The translations under genes and the position numbers were made by a program. A stretch of DNA of 64,000 nt, from assembly GCA_007258455.2 (NCBI GenBank), contig VDFB02275664.1, positions 186,001 through 250,000 of the forward strand. Direction: 5' to 3'. Below the pieces are notes generated by a model, which worked only from the letters and a program-made list of their open reading frames with translations, had not been told where the DNA came from and did not search any database. The DNA comes from Sequoia sempervirens. Taxonomy: Eukaryota; Streptophyta; Pinopsida; Cupressales; Cupressaceae. Within the stretch, counting starts at the first letter, position 1. The number at the start of each line of letters is the position of its first letter. Positions 35,131 through 46,135 of this stretch are shown in pieces.

Positions 35131-35983
35131 TGAGAAAATGCAGATCCTGTGACTTGTGAACTTGTAGGGTTTTGATGCATGAATGAGAAAATTGCCTTCA
35201 ATCTTCCTCCAATTCACTTTAGATCTGTAACCTGCACACTTAAAAGGAGGGGAAGGGTTGTATCATATATAGAGGCTTCCATCAGTCAAACCTCGTTTTG
35301 GTATTTCTACCTCCACAATGGCAAAATTGATGATAAAATAGAGATTATCCTTTTGAGGGATAGAGGATAATTGATATAAACAAGTAATAAATTGACACTT
35401 CACTGCAACTCACCACTCAGATATGATCTCCTTGATGGATTGAAGTCATACTCATCACCTTCAAGGATTAAATGTTGTTTGACTTGATTTGATTTGAATA
35501 CCTACAAGTGTTAGTGCTCTAAAATGAAATACATGCAAAACATGAGCAAAACTCACATAAAACTTGACATGATGCTTGGATGACAAAATACTGCAATAAT
35601 TCAAAAAATTATGCTCTTGATTGCTCTTGAATGCTTCTTGAAGTATAATAATTGCTAGTGAATTTCCTTATGATTGTCTGTTCATTAAATTTGTGAAAAT
35701 ACTATGTATTTATGTGCAGTTAATTTGATTTCCTGAAAAATTATATCTCGATAGCCAACAATTAAAATTAAAATCTCAAATAATAAATTGCCAAGGTAGT
35801 TTAGGGTGCCCTGCACCCTAGATTGGAATCCTTCTTTTTAGTGATCCAAAGTGTTAGGAGCAAAATTTTAAAACGGGCAATTACACATATAATTAGGAAA
35901 TTACGTCCATAATTAGGTCCAAGCACATAGGGGGAGAAAAACCTAGTGTGAAATTGTCAAGGGCGACAATTTACGATGTTACA
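35131..35983 (-). mobile_element. Probable solo LTR, 853 bp
   Basis: On the minus strand it begins TGTAACATCGTAAATTGTCG (35983) and ends GATCTGCATTTTCTCA (35131), giving TG...CA ends. TTTAG flanks it on both sides (35126-35130 and 35984-35988) as a 5-bp target duplication. A TATA box, CTCTATATATGATAC, lies at about 35265, about 130 bp from the 3' end, which is the expected U3/R position. No internal domain is attached. TTTAG is a common word in AT-rich DNA, so the right-hand boundary is firmer than the left. Confidence 0.5.
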
Positions 35984-35988
35984 TTTAG

Positions 35989-36578
35989 CCCCCACTTTAG
36001 TGAGAGTATGAACTTTCGCTTCGACTCACACCAAAGTAAGAATATGTTAAAAGGGGTTCAATTCTCCAAATATCGAAGAGATAGGATGGCGTTGAATCTA
36101 GGGGAGCACGCAAGCCCCCATGATTCAAGATCCCATGGCAAGGGAACATAAGGATAAGGGAACACACATGTATGATGTGTATTGTAGCATGGAAAACATA
36201 AAGCATACACAACAAAGACACATAACATAACATAAAGACAACACAAAGATAACAAAAAAAATACAAATACACAATGCAAACAAGATGCAAAAAAGGGCAG
36301 GTATGACAATCATAGACTAGCAAGCTTTGGAAAAATCTTACTAGGAATCCTTACCTAAGGTTTTCATGACTTACAGGCTAACAAGGACTGATATTTTCTA
36401 GGTGAATCTTGAACCAAGACAACATGGGATAGGGAAGTCTGATATTCACTAGTTGAGCCTTCTAAAAGTGTAGCGAATGGGAAACACACAAGGGCTAGTG
36501 AGTGTTGGAAGAATGAAGAGTTTTTCATTGATGGTGTTGTTGGCAACATGAGCATGTGGGATAAGCTCAAGGTATACT
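35989..36578. other. No supported gene
   Basis: Overlapping minus-strand ORFs (35997-36323) are cysteine-, valine- and leucine-rich, without a motif, and shadow one another in three frames. They are treated as chance. Confidence 0.5.
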
Positions 36579-37903
36579 GTTATGCATTGCATTGTTGTCA
36601 TTGATGTCAACATTGTATCTTGCTTTGGAGATCATGGTGTAGATCATTTTGGTTGGCTCTAACATGTTTGTTTTAGGATGTTTGTATAAAGCAATTTTGC
36701 AAGAAGTTTTGATCCGATGAAGGCATCTATGATGAAAATGACTAAGTGTTATACCAATGATTCTGTGTATAGGGGATCAAGTTTTTGGGTCTACATTGGT
36801 TCACTGTTAAATATTTTTCTCTGCGCTTCTAACATAATTTTGTTTGTTGATAGAACTTAATTCCAAAATTTCAGCTTGTTTTGGTTTTTGGTTTTTGGTT
36901 TTAAAGTTATGAGAAATAGAAATTTGGCTTGACAGTTACAAGTGTTTTCCAGTTCTGTACATATGAATTGAAGAGTCTGCACTTCTTTATGGATTGGATT
37001 TTGACTTTGTTGGCGTTTAAATTCGCACCTCTGGAATGCGTATTTGAAACGGACAGCTATGCACAGATAAATTGCTCTTAAAATTAGGAGGGGAAGCTCC
37101 CTCTTGCTGATGGTGTTGAAAGAAAGTACACTAAGAACTAAGTTGCCTATCTTTTTGATCAGCTTAGAGCACAAGGTTTATTAAACACAAATGCCACAGC
37201 TGAGATTTTTTGTTTTAAGAACTTCAACTATGACTACCTTAAACTAAATACGTTTCTAACTTCTCAAGTAACAAGCAGAGCAAGAGAAACTAGAAATGAA
37301 CAAGGTGGATTCTCTGACAAAATACTCCAATGAACTCTTTCTCAACAAACATCTACACACTTCAATGTAAGCTGAAATCAAGATCATAAAAGTAGAACAT
37401 AAATAACGGAAATCTGAGATGTTATATCAAGGCAAAGGAGGCTCATTACTCAAACTTCTGGAACAAAATCTACTTCTAACATGCCTCGAACAAGAAATTG
37501 CAGCTAAAGAGGCTTGCAATCTTGTTCTTACACAATATGAACAACAATTACAATAACTTCTTGTTGGCTAAAAGAGACTCAACAATTGGCTATCATAAAA
37601 CAATTGAACAACACTTGAGTAACAAATAGAAGGCACAATAGGCTCAGCATTTTGTTATCACTAGCATGGTTAAAGAAATTAATGAGCAAAAGGAGGGAAC
37701 CCTAAAATCTCCTTGCTTTCACAATTTAGGGCTTGCTCAACAAGCAAACTTTATTACTAAATCTAGAAAGAAGATAACATCTAACACCTAAGAAAGCAGA
37801 AAAAGCGGGAAACGCCAACTATTACATTTATCTTCTTTATCTTCTCAAAGAATGGATAAGAATTATTCCAAGCGGGAAAGAAAGCTTCTAGAAGAAAGCT
37901 GCT

Positions 37904-38527
37904 TTAAAGCTCGATCACATCCGCTAGAAAATTAGAAACTGTGTCCCGGTTTGGTGCATCTATGCCATCAATAGCAAAACACCGCTTTTCTAGAATATCT
38001 TCACCATCTACAACAGACCTAAGGAAATCTCCGACCTCATTGGCCGCCTTTTCAAACTTTGCTGACATCATGGAAGTGTGACGTGGTAGAGTCTTATGTT
38101 TTTCTTTCATCCATCTTTGTGCAATCTTCTTACTGTACTTGTCTTTGTGCATTTCCCATATCCTTTCACATTCACCCTTTGAGATAGTAATGCTTTCGGG
38201 CCATGGGGGAATGGAAAAACACTTCTCGATCATATCAGGCTTCAGACTGCAAATCAATCTGCCATCAACTGACTGAATCTCCCTTGTAGCCAGGTTGTAA
38301 TGCTTGATGAAAGCGATTACGAACTCAAGACTCTGAACTGATATAGGAATAGACGCTGTTGCGAGGAGTCCAGAGTGTCCCAGGTTTCTGATTGAGGTAT
38401 TGCCTGCGCTCTCCAAAGCGTGTAAATCAAACACCGGCTTGATATGATGCAAGTCTGTCTCAGTTGTTTTGATGTAATCATGATAAAGAGCTGATCCAGT
38501 CTTGAAAACATTGGGAGTGTACTCCAT
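37904..38527 (-). CDS. ORF of 207 codons inside the 4.2-kb element (shared unknown domain)
   Basis: It begins ATG (MEYTPNVFKTGSALYHDY) and ends TAA with no internal stop. Residues about 48-100 align by eye with the ORF at 58728: HSGLLATASIPISVQ against KSGLYAAADFPLAVR, and LKPDMIEKCFSIP against LAPDAIGEAFRIP, with a similar spacer of about 32 residues. A basic KIAQRWMKEKHK stretch follows and corresponds to KRINMTWMRKPK. It is far shorter than the 1124-codon relative, so it is a truncated or ancestral form. Function unknown; a gag-like or plant-specific transposon protein is possible. Confidence 0.6.
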   Translation of the reverse strand: MEYTPNVFKTGSALYHDYIKTTETDLHHIKPVFDLHALESAGNTSIRNLGHSGLLATASIPISVQSLEFVIAFIKHYNLATREIQSVDGRLICSLKPDMIEKCFSIPPWPESITISKGECERIWEMHKDKYSKKIAQRWMKEKHKTLPRHTSMMSAKFEKAANEVGDFLRSVVDGEDILEKRCFAIDGIDAPNRDTVSNFLADVIEL

Positions 38528-39399
38528 TTTGGAAAATTTGAAGAATGACTGTAAACTCGCCTAAGTTCAGACAAGTTCTGAGCAACTTACTATTTTTAGA
38601 ATGTTGATTTTTTTGCTCCAATAGACAAATTTTTTGAAAATTTTATGAGATATGGGTTTTGCTCAGAATTTCGTTGCAAGACAACCCAGATCGTCTGTTT
38701 TTGAAAATTTTGAATTTTTATTGAAAAAGAAGCAAACCTTAATTTCTTCAAATTTTTACGAAAAAAGCTGGCACCTGGGTTTTGTTGAGAATATGATTAG
38801 AAATGGACCTAGTTGATTAGATTTGCAAAACATTGATGGCTGATCGAAAAAACAGCCAACCCTAGGATTTGAAACTTTCTTGAAAAAAAGCTGTGATATG
38901 GGTTTTCTTTAGAAGACTGATTTGAGAGGACCCAGATGGTTGAAAACTGAATGCACTGAGGATTTCACTGACATGCAAATAAAAAGCAGTGCTGCAATTT
39001 GATGAAGTTCTTGAAAATCTCTTCAGAAGAATGAGGTGAAAAGACCCAGATGGCTGAAAATTTGAAAACCTTGGCCTTCTCCTTGAAAATTTTGATCTTT
39101 TGGATGAAAAAGTATGAAAAAGCAAGGGTTTATGTTGCTGGTCTGAAAAATTTGATGAATAACCAGCAAACTGAGCTCTTGAATCTTGAAAAATTTCTTC
39201 AAACTTGCCGCTCCAACTTTCTCCTTTGAATGCTACCTGCAAAAATAATGAAAATTACATTGAAGAGAGGTGTTAAATAGACTAAGGTTTTTGTTTTAGG
39301 TTTGATTTCTTTTGCTTTTATCTTCAAAACCCTAAAAATATCTGTTCATTGAACTTGGACGCCCTCATCTTTTTGCAATTTTGAAACTTTTTGAAAACT

Positions 39400-40650
39400 T
39401 TGCAAATTTTTCTAAGGCATGAGAAGTTGGGCGCCCTTCTTAGCTAGGGGCGTCCACTTCAAGCAATGTTAGCCAATTTTTTGATATTTTCAACTTTTCT
39501 CCATTTTGACCCCCTACTTTGCCTTTGATTTCCGGCTTACAGATTAATCCGATGGACGAGCCGAAGGATTCATCGCGAAGCCTGAATGATTCTGAGAAGA
39601 TTGGTCTGGAGGCGTCTCTGGCTAAAAACTTCATTTCGACCTTCGAATTCATGGGATCCTTTCTTCTCCAGGGGCGCCCATTTTGTCCAGAGTTGGGTCA
39701 TTTTCATGATCTTCAATTTCTTCATAAACTCCTCTTCTACAGATGATCTTGTCAAATCTGGTGACTCAGGCGTCGGATTGACTGTCGGTTATGCTTGTTG
39801 TGTAGCTGACAAGATATTAGGAGGGGTCTTCTGGGAGAAGCTTCGCCAAACAATGAGTTTTGGAGCTTCAAAAGTTTGGGCGCCCCTGGCAAGCTGTGGC
39901 CCCCAAACTCACTAGAGTTAGAATATTTTTCACTTTTTCCTATTGGCTTCTAAACTTTGATCCTTAGCTCTCGTCAGGTCCTCTGTTCAGCTTCTTGTAT
40001 CTCGCAACTGCAATCTCCGATTGACGTGTTGAGTATCTTGTTGGAAAGCTAGATTGACTGTGAAGAAGTTATGTTAGAGCCACATCTACAAATTCATATG
40101 TTTAGCCCCTTGAAATCTTGGGCGCCTCTTCTCTCTTGGGGCGCCCAAACCTTCCAGAGACTTAAGTCATTTTTTCTCTGATTTCATCTTCAAGTTCAAA
40201 CCCTCATTTTGTACCCTCGACTTCGATCTGAATTTGTCGGAGGATGACCAGTCGGATGATCTGACGGAGATAGGCGTGGCGAAGTTGGCTGAATATTGAA
40301 GAGATTGAGCATATTCTCAAACCCTAACTGTTGAGTTAGGTGCTTCAAAAATTTGGGCGCCCTTCTTCACCAGGGGCGCCCAAAGTTCCCACACAGTCAT
40401 TTTTTGATAATTTACATGTTCTTCATTCTGACTTCAGTTTGGAACCTCCCTATTCGGCCTCGAATCCCGGATGACTGGATAATCTGAGGATTGCACCATT
40501 GGATTCGTTGTGGATCTGACAAAGAACTGAGCAACTTTGGTTGGAGGCATAAACCCTAATTTCATCTTTTAGTGCCCTAAAAAGATGGGCACCTATTCTC
40601 ACCTAGGGCGCCCATGGCTGGTAGTGTTAGAAATTTTTCACAAATTTTCA
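39400..40650 (-). repeat. 235-bp tandem array with GGGCGCCC palindromes, about 6 units
   Basis: GGGCGCCC boxes (or one-mismatch forms) occur at 39429, about 39671 (second box only), 39878, 40119, 40355 and 40586, spaced about 230-240 bp. Each is followed after 13-16 bp by a second GGGGCGCCCA-type box. Intervening sequence keeps blocks such as TCATTTTTT, CTTCAAGTTCAAAC and GGATGAC...TCTGA. ORFs across it are repeat shadows. Confidence 0.8.
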
Positions 40651-41204
40651 CTTCCTTCTCCGTTCTTCATGCTTTCTCACCAACTCGCCTTCTGTTGAAT
40701 GCTATGAGTGTTGATTCTAACGCCTGGCAGCTGACTGACCTCGGAACCCCTGTTATGCTTCTGAAAAAGCAGAATAAACCCACTAGGGCAAAACTAATTA
40801 CTTTGAGATTCTGACTACACCAGCCTGATATGGACGTATTTTGAGCCAATCAAAATCAGTTTGAACCCTAATGGACCAACTTTCTATTTTTAGAAAGTTT
40901 TGCCAGTATCCGTTTCTAAAGAAACCCAGAAAAACATAGAAAAAGTTACTATTTTTAGAAAAAATTTAAAAATAGCAGTTTTCCTAAAAAGTAGGGATGA
41001 AAAACTGAGATTTGGGTTTTGTAGATTAAGCTGCTCTAAGCAGACCCAAATCATTAGATTTTGAAATTTTTGCGTTTTAACCCCTCATGCAAGACATGCA
41101 CACCCAAATTTTGACCTTTTTTGACAGATTTAACAAGACTTTTACTCATTTTTCAAAATGCCTTAAGTGTAACAAAAAAATTAATTTTGGGGTACAACAG
41201 ACTT

Positions 41205-42060
41205 TGTGGGTTTGAGGAGATGTCCACAAATGTCAATAAAGTTTATATTCCAGATGGCATATTGTTTTGAAGTTTGCATGTTCGAATATGGGTATGCAGT
41301 TGGAGAACTTTTGTATTAAATCTCTTGCGGTGTGGACCTAATAGGTTTGAAGGTATACAAAGCTCTTTTAAGTATTGCAAAGTTAAGTGGGAGCTATTAT
41401 AGGTTTATGCCAACCTATTTCAAACTATTTTAAGATTTGAGTCTTGGTGCGAAGCGTGTGTGAATAAATCTTGAGCCGAAAAGTCCTATTTTGATATTTT
41501 GAATGATACATCTAATTAGGCCGACCTAATTGATGTTATGGGTGAAGCAAATATATAAGCTAGACAATTTTTGGTGTTTTAATGAATGTCCTACATAAAA
41601 GTGATGCGAATGAAGCGAATTGAGTGAATACATTGTGAATCTAAGTTGTGAATGTTGAGCAAAATATTAGAGTGATACAAATGCAGAGGAAGGCAGAGTG
41701 TTAGATAAGAATCAGATGAAGTGTATAAAGTCAGTCTATTGAGCTTCATTGGAAGTGTATTTCATGCATATGATAGATGCAATTGGAATAGTTCAATCTA
41801 GGCTGTGAGCCACAAACTTTCTTCTATCTTTTTTCTTCTTTCAGTGGGTAGTGAGTCCACCTGTAGTGAACACTTATGTAATATACTATAACTAGTTATA
41901 ATATATTGTGAGCTAATCCTCACTGTTGTTTTTTCCCATTTTGAGTTTTTGACGCAAAAATCCTTGTGTTCTTGTGTTATGTGATGTTGTTGGATGTTTA
42001 AATGTTTGAATGGTTTAAAAAAATACTGATTCAACCCCCTCTTAGTATTCTGGGTGTTCA
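41205..42060 (+). other. Distal part of the copia 5' LTR
   Basis: Resumes the LTR after the insertion. It contains AGCAAATATATAAGC (about 41547), a possible TATA region, and the C-rich end ATTCAACCCCCTCTTAG typical of copia LTR ends. Confidence 0.55.
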
Positions 42061-42065
42061 ATAAT

Positions 42066-42082
42066 TGGTATCAGAGCTTGGT
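42066..42082 (+). other. Primer-binding site (tRNA-iMet)
   Basis: TGGTATCAGAGCTTGG is the classic primer site complementary to initiator tRNA-Met used by plant copia elements. It lies five bases after the LTR end. Confidence 0.9.
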
Positions 42083-42123
42083 TCTTTGGAAGGAGCTTAA
42101 CCGCTTCGGGAAGATCTTAAAGG

Positions 42124-44532
42124 TGTTGGCTTTCATTTGTTTTGTGGTTTGTTCTTGATGTCAAAATGTTTTGTAGTTTGTATCGTTGATGTTAACGATG
42201 CTTTGGAATTCACATTAATTTCTCATATGAATGTTTTGCAGTTGATTTGTGGTTACATGTTATAGTTACAGGTCTTTGATTTAGTTTTTCACAGGTATAT
42301 GGCATTATACAGGTTAATGGCACTTTATGACAGAAGTTTGGTTTCAGTATGAGTAGATCAAGGCATACAAGGCATATGTTTTATATCATCACAATAATGC
42401 ATTAGTTGACTTGACATGGTTTGGTGTATAAGGTGGAATACTTTGATACAAGTCTCTTAGTGTTTGATCACATTGTCTCCAAGGTATGAAGAAGTTTTTC
42501 AAGCTCTTAGTGGTGATGATTATAGTTGACAAGTCTAAATTCATTTAGACTTTGTGCATAGACAATGGTATTGAATACCAACTACATTGAGCTTATGAGA
42601 TATATTTTGGTCACCTTATTATATATTGATTTGAAGGGCTCTAAAGAGGTTTTCGATTCCTAGCACATGTTCTTTCAAAGTTACTTGGGTATTAGAGTTG
42701 CAAAACCATTATAAAAAATGGAGATCAATCCATCGGGCCTATAAAGGTAAAAACTATATGGTATAAAAGTTTTTGTTTCAAAGTTATTTTCAAACATTTG
42801 TCAAAGGCTCTTGAATTATGGCACGAGAGGCATAGGCTCACATGGAAAACACCAGGGTTTGCAATGATGTTTGAATCATGTTGAATAATCATGAGGATCT
42901 CTTTGATACGACAAAGCTCAGCCAGTGTGAGCAGTGGTAGGAGTGAGAGGAGAACAATTATTCGGTCGGCCTAGCATAGAAATGATGGTGATATGGTCGT
43001 TATGTTCAGGTGATATCTTTCATTTTTGTTGTTGTTGTTCCTACTTCTGCATAAACAATTATACGATGTGAAAGGTCAATGTTTTTTGTTAAGCAAGAAA
43101 ATAAAATCTGTTGGGATTACATGGCACGAGGCTTTACATTTTCAAAACAGTGGAAATGTGGGTATTTTACTTTAACCCGTATGCGAGTATAGTTAAGGGA
43201 AATGAACTTTTGCTTTAGTGGTTAATGTCCTTTGTTTGGTTTTTCGGGGTTGTGGTTTCCATTCATCATGTGGGTAAAGTTTTTGTTTTCGACTTTAGGG
43301 AAATGGCAATGTCGGGTTTTTATAACAGTTTTTCATTCATTTACAACACTGTATACGGGTAGTTTGCAACTGAAAGGTAGTTCAAAAACAACATAATACA
43401 GTGAAAAAAGAAGTTATGGATTTATCAGTTGTTTTGTTGACAGTTGGTAGAAGTCAGCATCATTTTTGGATGTTATAAGAACAGTGATTTGGCACTGTTC
43501 TGATTTGATGATTTTATTGTAATATCATATACTATGTAAGAGTTGTTTGAAAGGAAAATATGAGATTTCAGACTTATCTAGAAGTTGTATTGCATTGAAA
43601 ATCTTTATAACAGTGAATCTTAGATTGTTGTATTCAAGGAAGATGTTGTCATTCTCATACAACATTCTTCAATGTGCTTAATGAAGATTTTCATAGTCTT
43701 CTATTGTAATTCTAGGGTTGCAAAATTGCACTTCTAGGGTTCTGATAGAATGCTATAATTTTTTGCCTTGTAAAGGGGTTGGTGCTCCTAGAGTTGGTGC
43801 TCTAAATTAGTGAGGGGTTGGTGCTCCTTGGAGTGGGTGCTCCTGAACTTTGTAGAGTTGGTGCTCTATTTGAATAAAGTGATATATTTTTCGAGTGGTT
43901 TTTATTCCCCAAGAGGGTTTTCCACTCAGGAAAAAACATTGTGTTATGTGATGATTTTGTGTGTGATTGTTTTTATTTGTTTGATCTCAATATGTCATTA
44001 GTTGCATTAAATGTTGTTAAGTTTCAGTCTTGCATCTCTGTCGATGTTTAAGTCAACATATCATGCATAGAAGGTTCTGTTGTGGGCTCTGATACATGTG
44101 AATATGTAAAACATCTTGACTTCAGTCTTTATTGATGATATGTCTATTTGATTCGCGGTTAATGCAAATACAATGTTGTTTAGCACTAGTAAAATCTGCT
44201 CTATAAACAGTCATTTGGTCTTTTGGCCTTTCTTCACTTTTGCAAATGTTTATATCAAAATGCCATGCTCAAATGTATTTTTATTGTTATGAACTCTGAT
44301 ACAAGAGAAAGTATAAAAGTATTCATTTAGTTCAGTCTTTGTCTCAATTCATGACAATGTTTTATTCATATGCCTAATTCATATTTAATGCACAAGTCAA
44401 GTTTTCTTCACAAACTGTCATTTGTCCTCTTGGTTCAAAAGCAAACATAAATTCTTGGTTTTGAAAAAGATTGTGACTTTTATGAATCACTGATTCACCC
44501 CCCCCCCTCTCAGTGATTCCAGTCTTCCAACA
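42124..44532 (+). mobile_element. Solo LTR, 2.4 kb, nested after the primer site
   Basis: It runs from TGTTGGCTTTCATTTG to CAGTGATTCCAGTCTTCCAACA's final CA, with inverted TGTTGG/CCAACA ends. Flanks are AAAGG (42119-42123) and GAAGG (44533-44537), a one-mismatch 5-bp duplication. Repeated GGGGTTGGTGCTCC and GAGTTGGTGCTCTA motifs (43780-43870) and an internal imperfect duplication (CTCTGATACA at 44088 and 44292) are seen. It ends in a C-tract CACCCCCCCCCCTCTCAG like the host copia LTR, so it is from a related family. No coding content. Confidence 0.7.
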
Positions 44533-44545
44533 GAAGGTTGAACAC

Positions 44546-45590
44546 ATGGCTATTAGAAGATTACCTACTCCTTCGGAAGAGATTCTTACCATTGGATCTA
44601 CAAAAGAAGATTGCATATTTGATATGAATGGAGAACTCAAAGTTGCTCTTGAAGATCTTCATAGAATTGAAAGTGAAAACAGAGATCTGAAAGGAAATGT
44701 CAAAGAAGCAAATGAATGCATCAAAAAATTGAGGGAGTAAATCAAGAAATTCAGAGAAAGGCATAAGAAGGTCAATAAGCAGTTGAAGCAATAAAATGAA
44801 ATAATTACTTGTCTGAAGCTACGAGTTGAAGAAAGAAATAGAGTTGAAGAATGCTTGAATACAATGGTGAAAAGAAAATCTAAAGAATGCACAAGGCTTG
44901 AACAAAAAATTGTGAATCTAAGATCAAATCTAGAGAAATCAAGGAGTCATAAAGACAAATTCAAGATGAGTTCTACAAAGCTTGATGAAGTGATTGCAAA
45001 TCAGAAAGGCTCTAAAGATAAAAAAGGTTTAGGATTTGAAAAGGGTGAAAATTCAAAATCAGATTAGACATCAAATGTTGAAAAGAAGACTGAAGACAAG
45101 AAGAACAATGGCAAGCAGATCCAGAATGAAAGGAATGTAGCTAGAAGACCACCGATTAGACAACCAGATGCACAAAGGTACCCATCTTTTAATGATTTTT
45201 GTTATTTTTGCAATAAATTTGGACATAAGGCTATGGAATTTAGAAGCAGAATGACTCGGAATGTTCCACCTTTTTTTGGTCAATGTTTTACATGGAAGAA
45301 ATTTGGTCATAAATCTAGTCAGTGCATAATTTAAATGATGAATGGCTATAACAATGGTAGAATGGTTCAAAATTTTAATGGCTATTGTTATACATGCAAT
45401 GGATTTGGGCACAAGGCTAATCAATAAAGATTTAAAATAAATGGAAGGAATATCAGTCAAAAGAATGTGATATGCTACAATTGCAACAAACTAGGACACA
45501 TTTCTAAGTTTTGTAGAAGCTGAAATATGAAGAAGGCTAATCTGGTAAAGAAGAATGAATCAGTACAGAAGGTTGATCCATAGGAACAAA
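44546..45590 (+). pseudogene. Ty1/copia gag with coiled coil and four CCHC knuckles
   Basis: It starts MAIRRLPTPSEEI after the nested LTR. A heptad-rich region (IFDMNGELKVALEDLHRIES and onward) is followed by KLDEVIANQKGSKDKKGLGF, which matches the conserved segment before the knuckles in plant copia gag. Knuckles: CYFCNKFGHKAMEF (last Cys lost), CFTWKKFGHKSSQC (second Cys changed to Trp), CYTCNGFGHKANQ then stop, and intact CYNCNKLGHISKFC (about 45474-45515). Stops at 44738 (TAA), 44792 (TAA), 45065 (TAG) and others make it non-functional. Confidence 0.85.
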
Positions 45591-46135
45591 GAAGGAGATG
45601 GATAAGATTTGGAGAAAGAAGGAAGAGACTGAGGTTAAGGATGAATCTGTACCAACATCTAGTGCAGATATTTCCTTGGAAAACTAAGTTGAAAGCTTTA
45701 ACACAGGGGGAGCTTTAATGAAAAATTTTCATCCCCTACCAAAGAAAATGGTGTCGATGCTTCAGCATGAAGATATGTGGTGTAGGTCAACATGCTTGAT
45801 CTTTTGGAGAAAATTTTGGAATTCAGAAGATTACAGAGCATTTGAAGGTAACTATGCACGCATTGAAGGGTTTGCCAACTTTATTGTTTGAAGCATGCAA
45901 TGCAAAATTGGGTGAGTTTCAAAAGGTTATAAGTGATTTTACTTAGTTAAATTCATTCACAACGAGCATTGAGAAGGAGTAGAGCAACAAAGAAAAGATT
46001 TGGAGTGATCAAGGTGATTTGTGATTTGGTGCGTTCAAAACCTAATCAGAAAAGCGAAGGAAAATGTATTTACAATCTTTGTTTTCCCTAGTTTCATAGA
46101 GAACTTTGTTGAAAACAATTTGAATTCATTTTGAA
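45591..46135 (+). other. Degraded spacer after gag
   Basis: Readable fragments are few and no protease, integrase or reverse transcriptase box is seen where a copia pol should follow. Either pol was lost or this copy is a non-autonomous derivative. Confidence 0.45.

Larger units (their letters stand above)
37008..41199 (-). mobile_element. 4.2-kb insertion with LTR-type ends, TSD GACTT, and an internal ORF (giant solo-LTR-like)
   Basis: On the minus strand it begins TGTTGTACCCCAAAATTAA (41199) and ends AAATTTAAACGCCAACA (37008). Perfect GACTT copies flank it at 37003-37007 and 41200-41204. I find no terminal direct repeats inside. In minus-strand order it contains short ACTTACTATTTTTAG-type palindromes (41000-40870, and 38590), a 235-bp GGGCGCCC array (40650-39400), an ORF (38527-37904) and about 900 bp of tail. 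This matches the 54238-63225 element in design. The likeliest reading is a solo LTR with a coding U3; an LTR-less derivative is the alternative. Confidence 0.75.
36579..42060 (+). mobile_element. 5' LTR of a Ty1/copia element, interrupted
   Basis: The LTR probably begins TGTTATGCATTGCATTG (36579; an alternative is TGTTGTCATTGATG at 36593). It ends TTAGTATTCTGGGTGTTCA at 42060, directly before a tRNA-iMet primer site. Removing the 4.2-kb insertion at 37008-41199 and one GACTT leaves about 1.28 kb, a normal copia LTR size. The flanks rejoin cleanly. No 3' LTR partner is in the window. Confidence 0.65.

Noticed and set aside
35997..36323. Three overlapping minus-strand ORFs with hydrophobic, cysteine-rich products
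   Set aside because: Mutual frame shadows of one C/T-rich strand. A membrane peptide cannot be supported.
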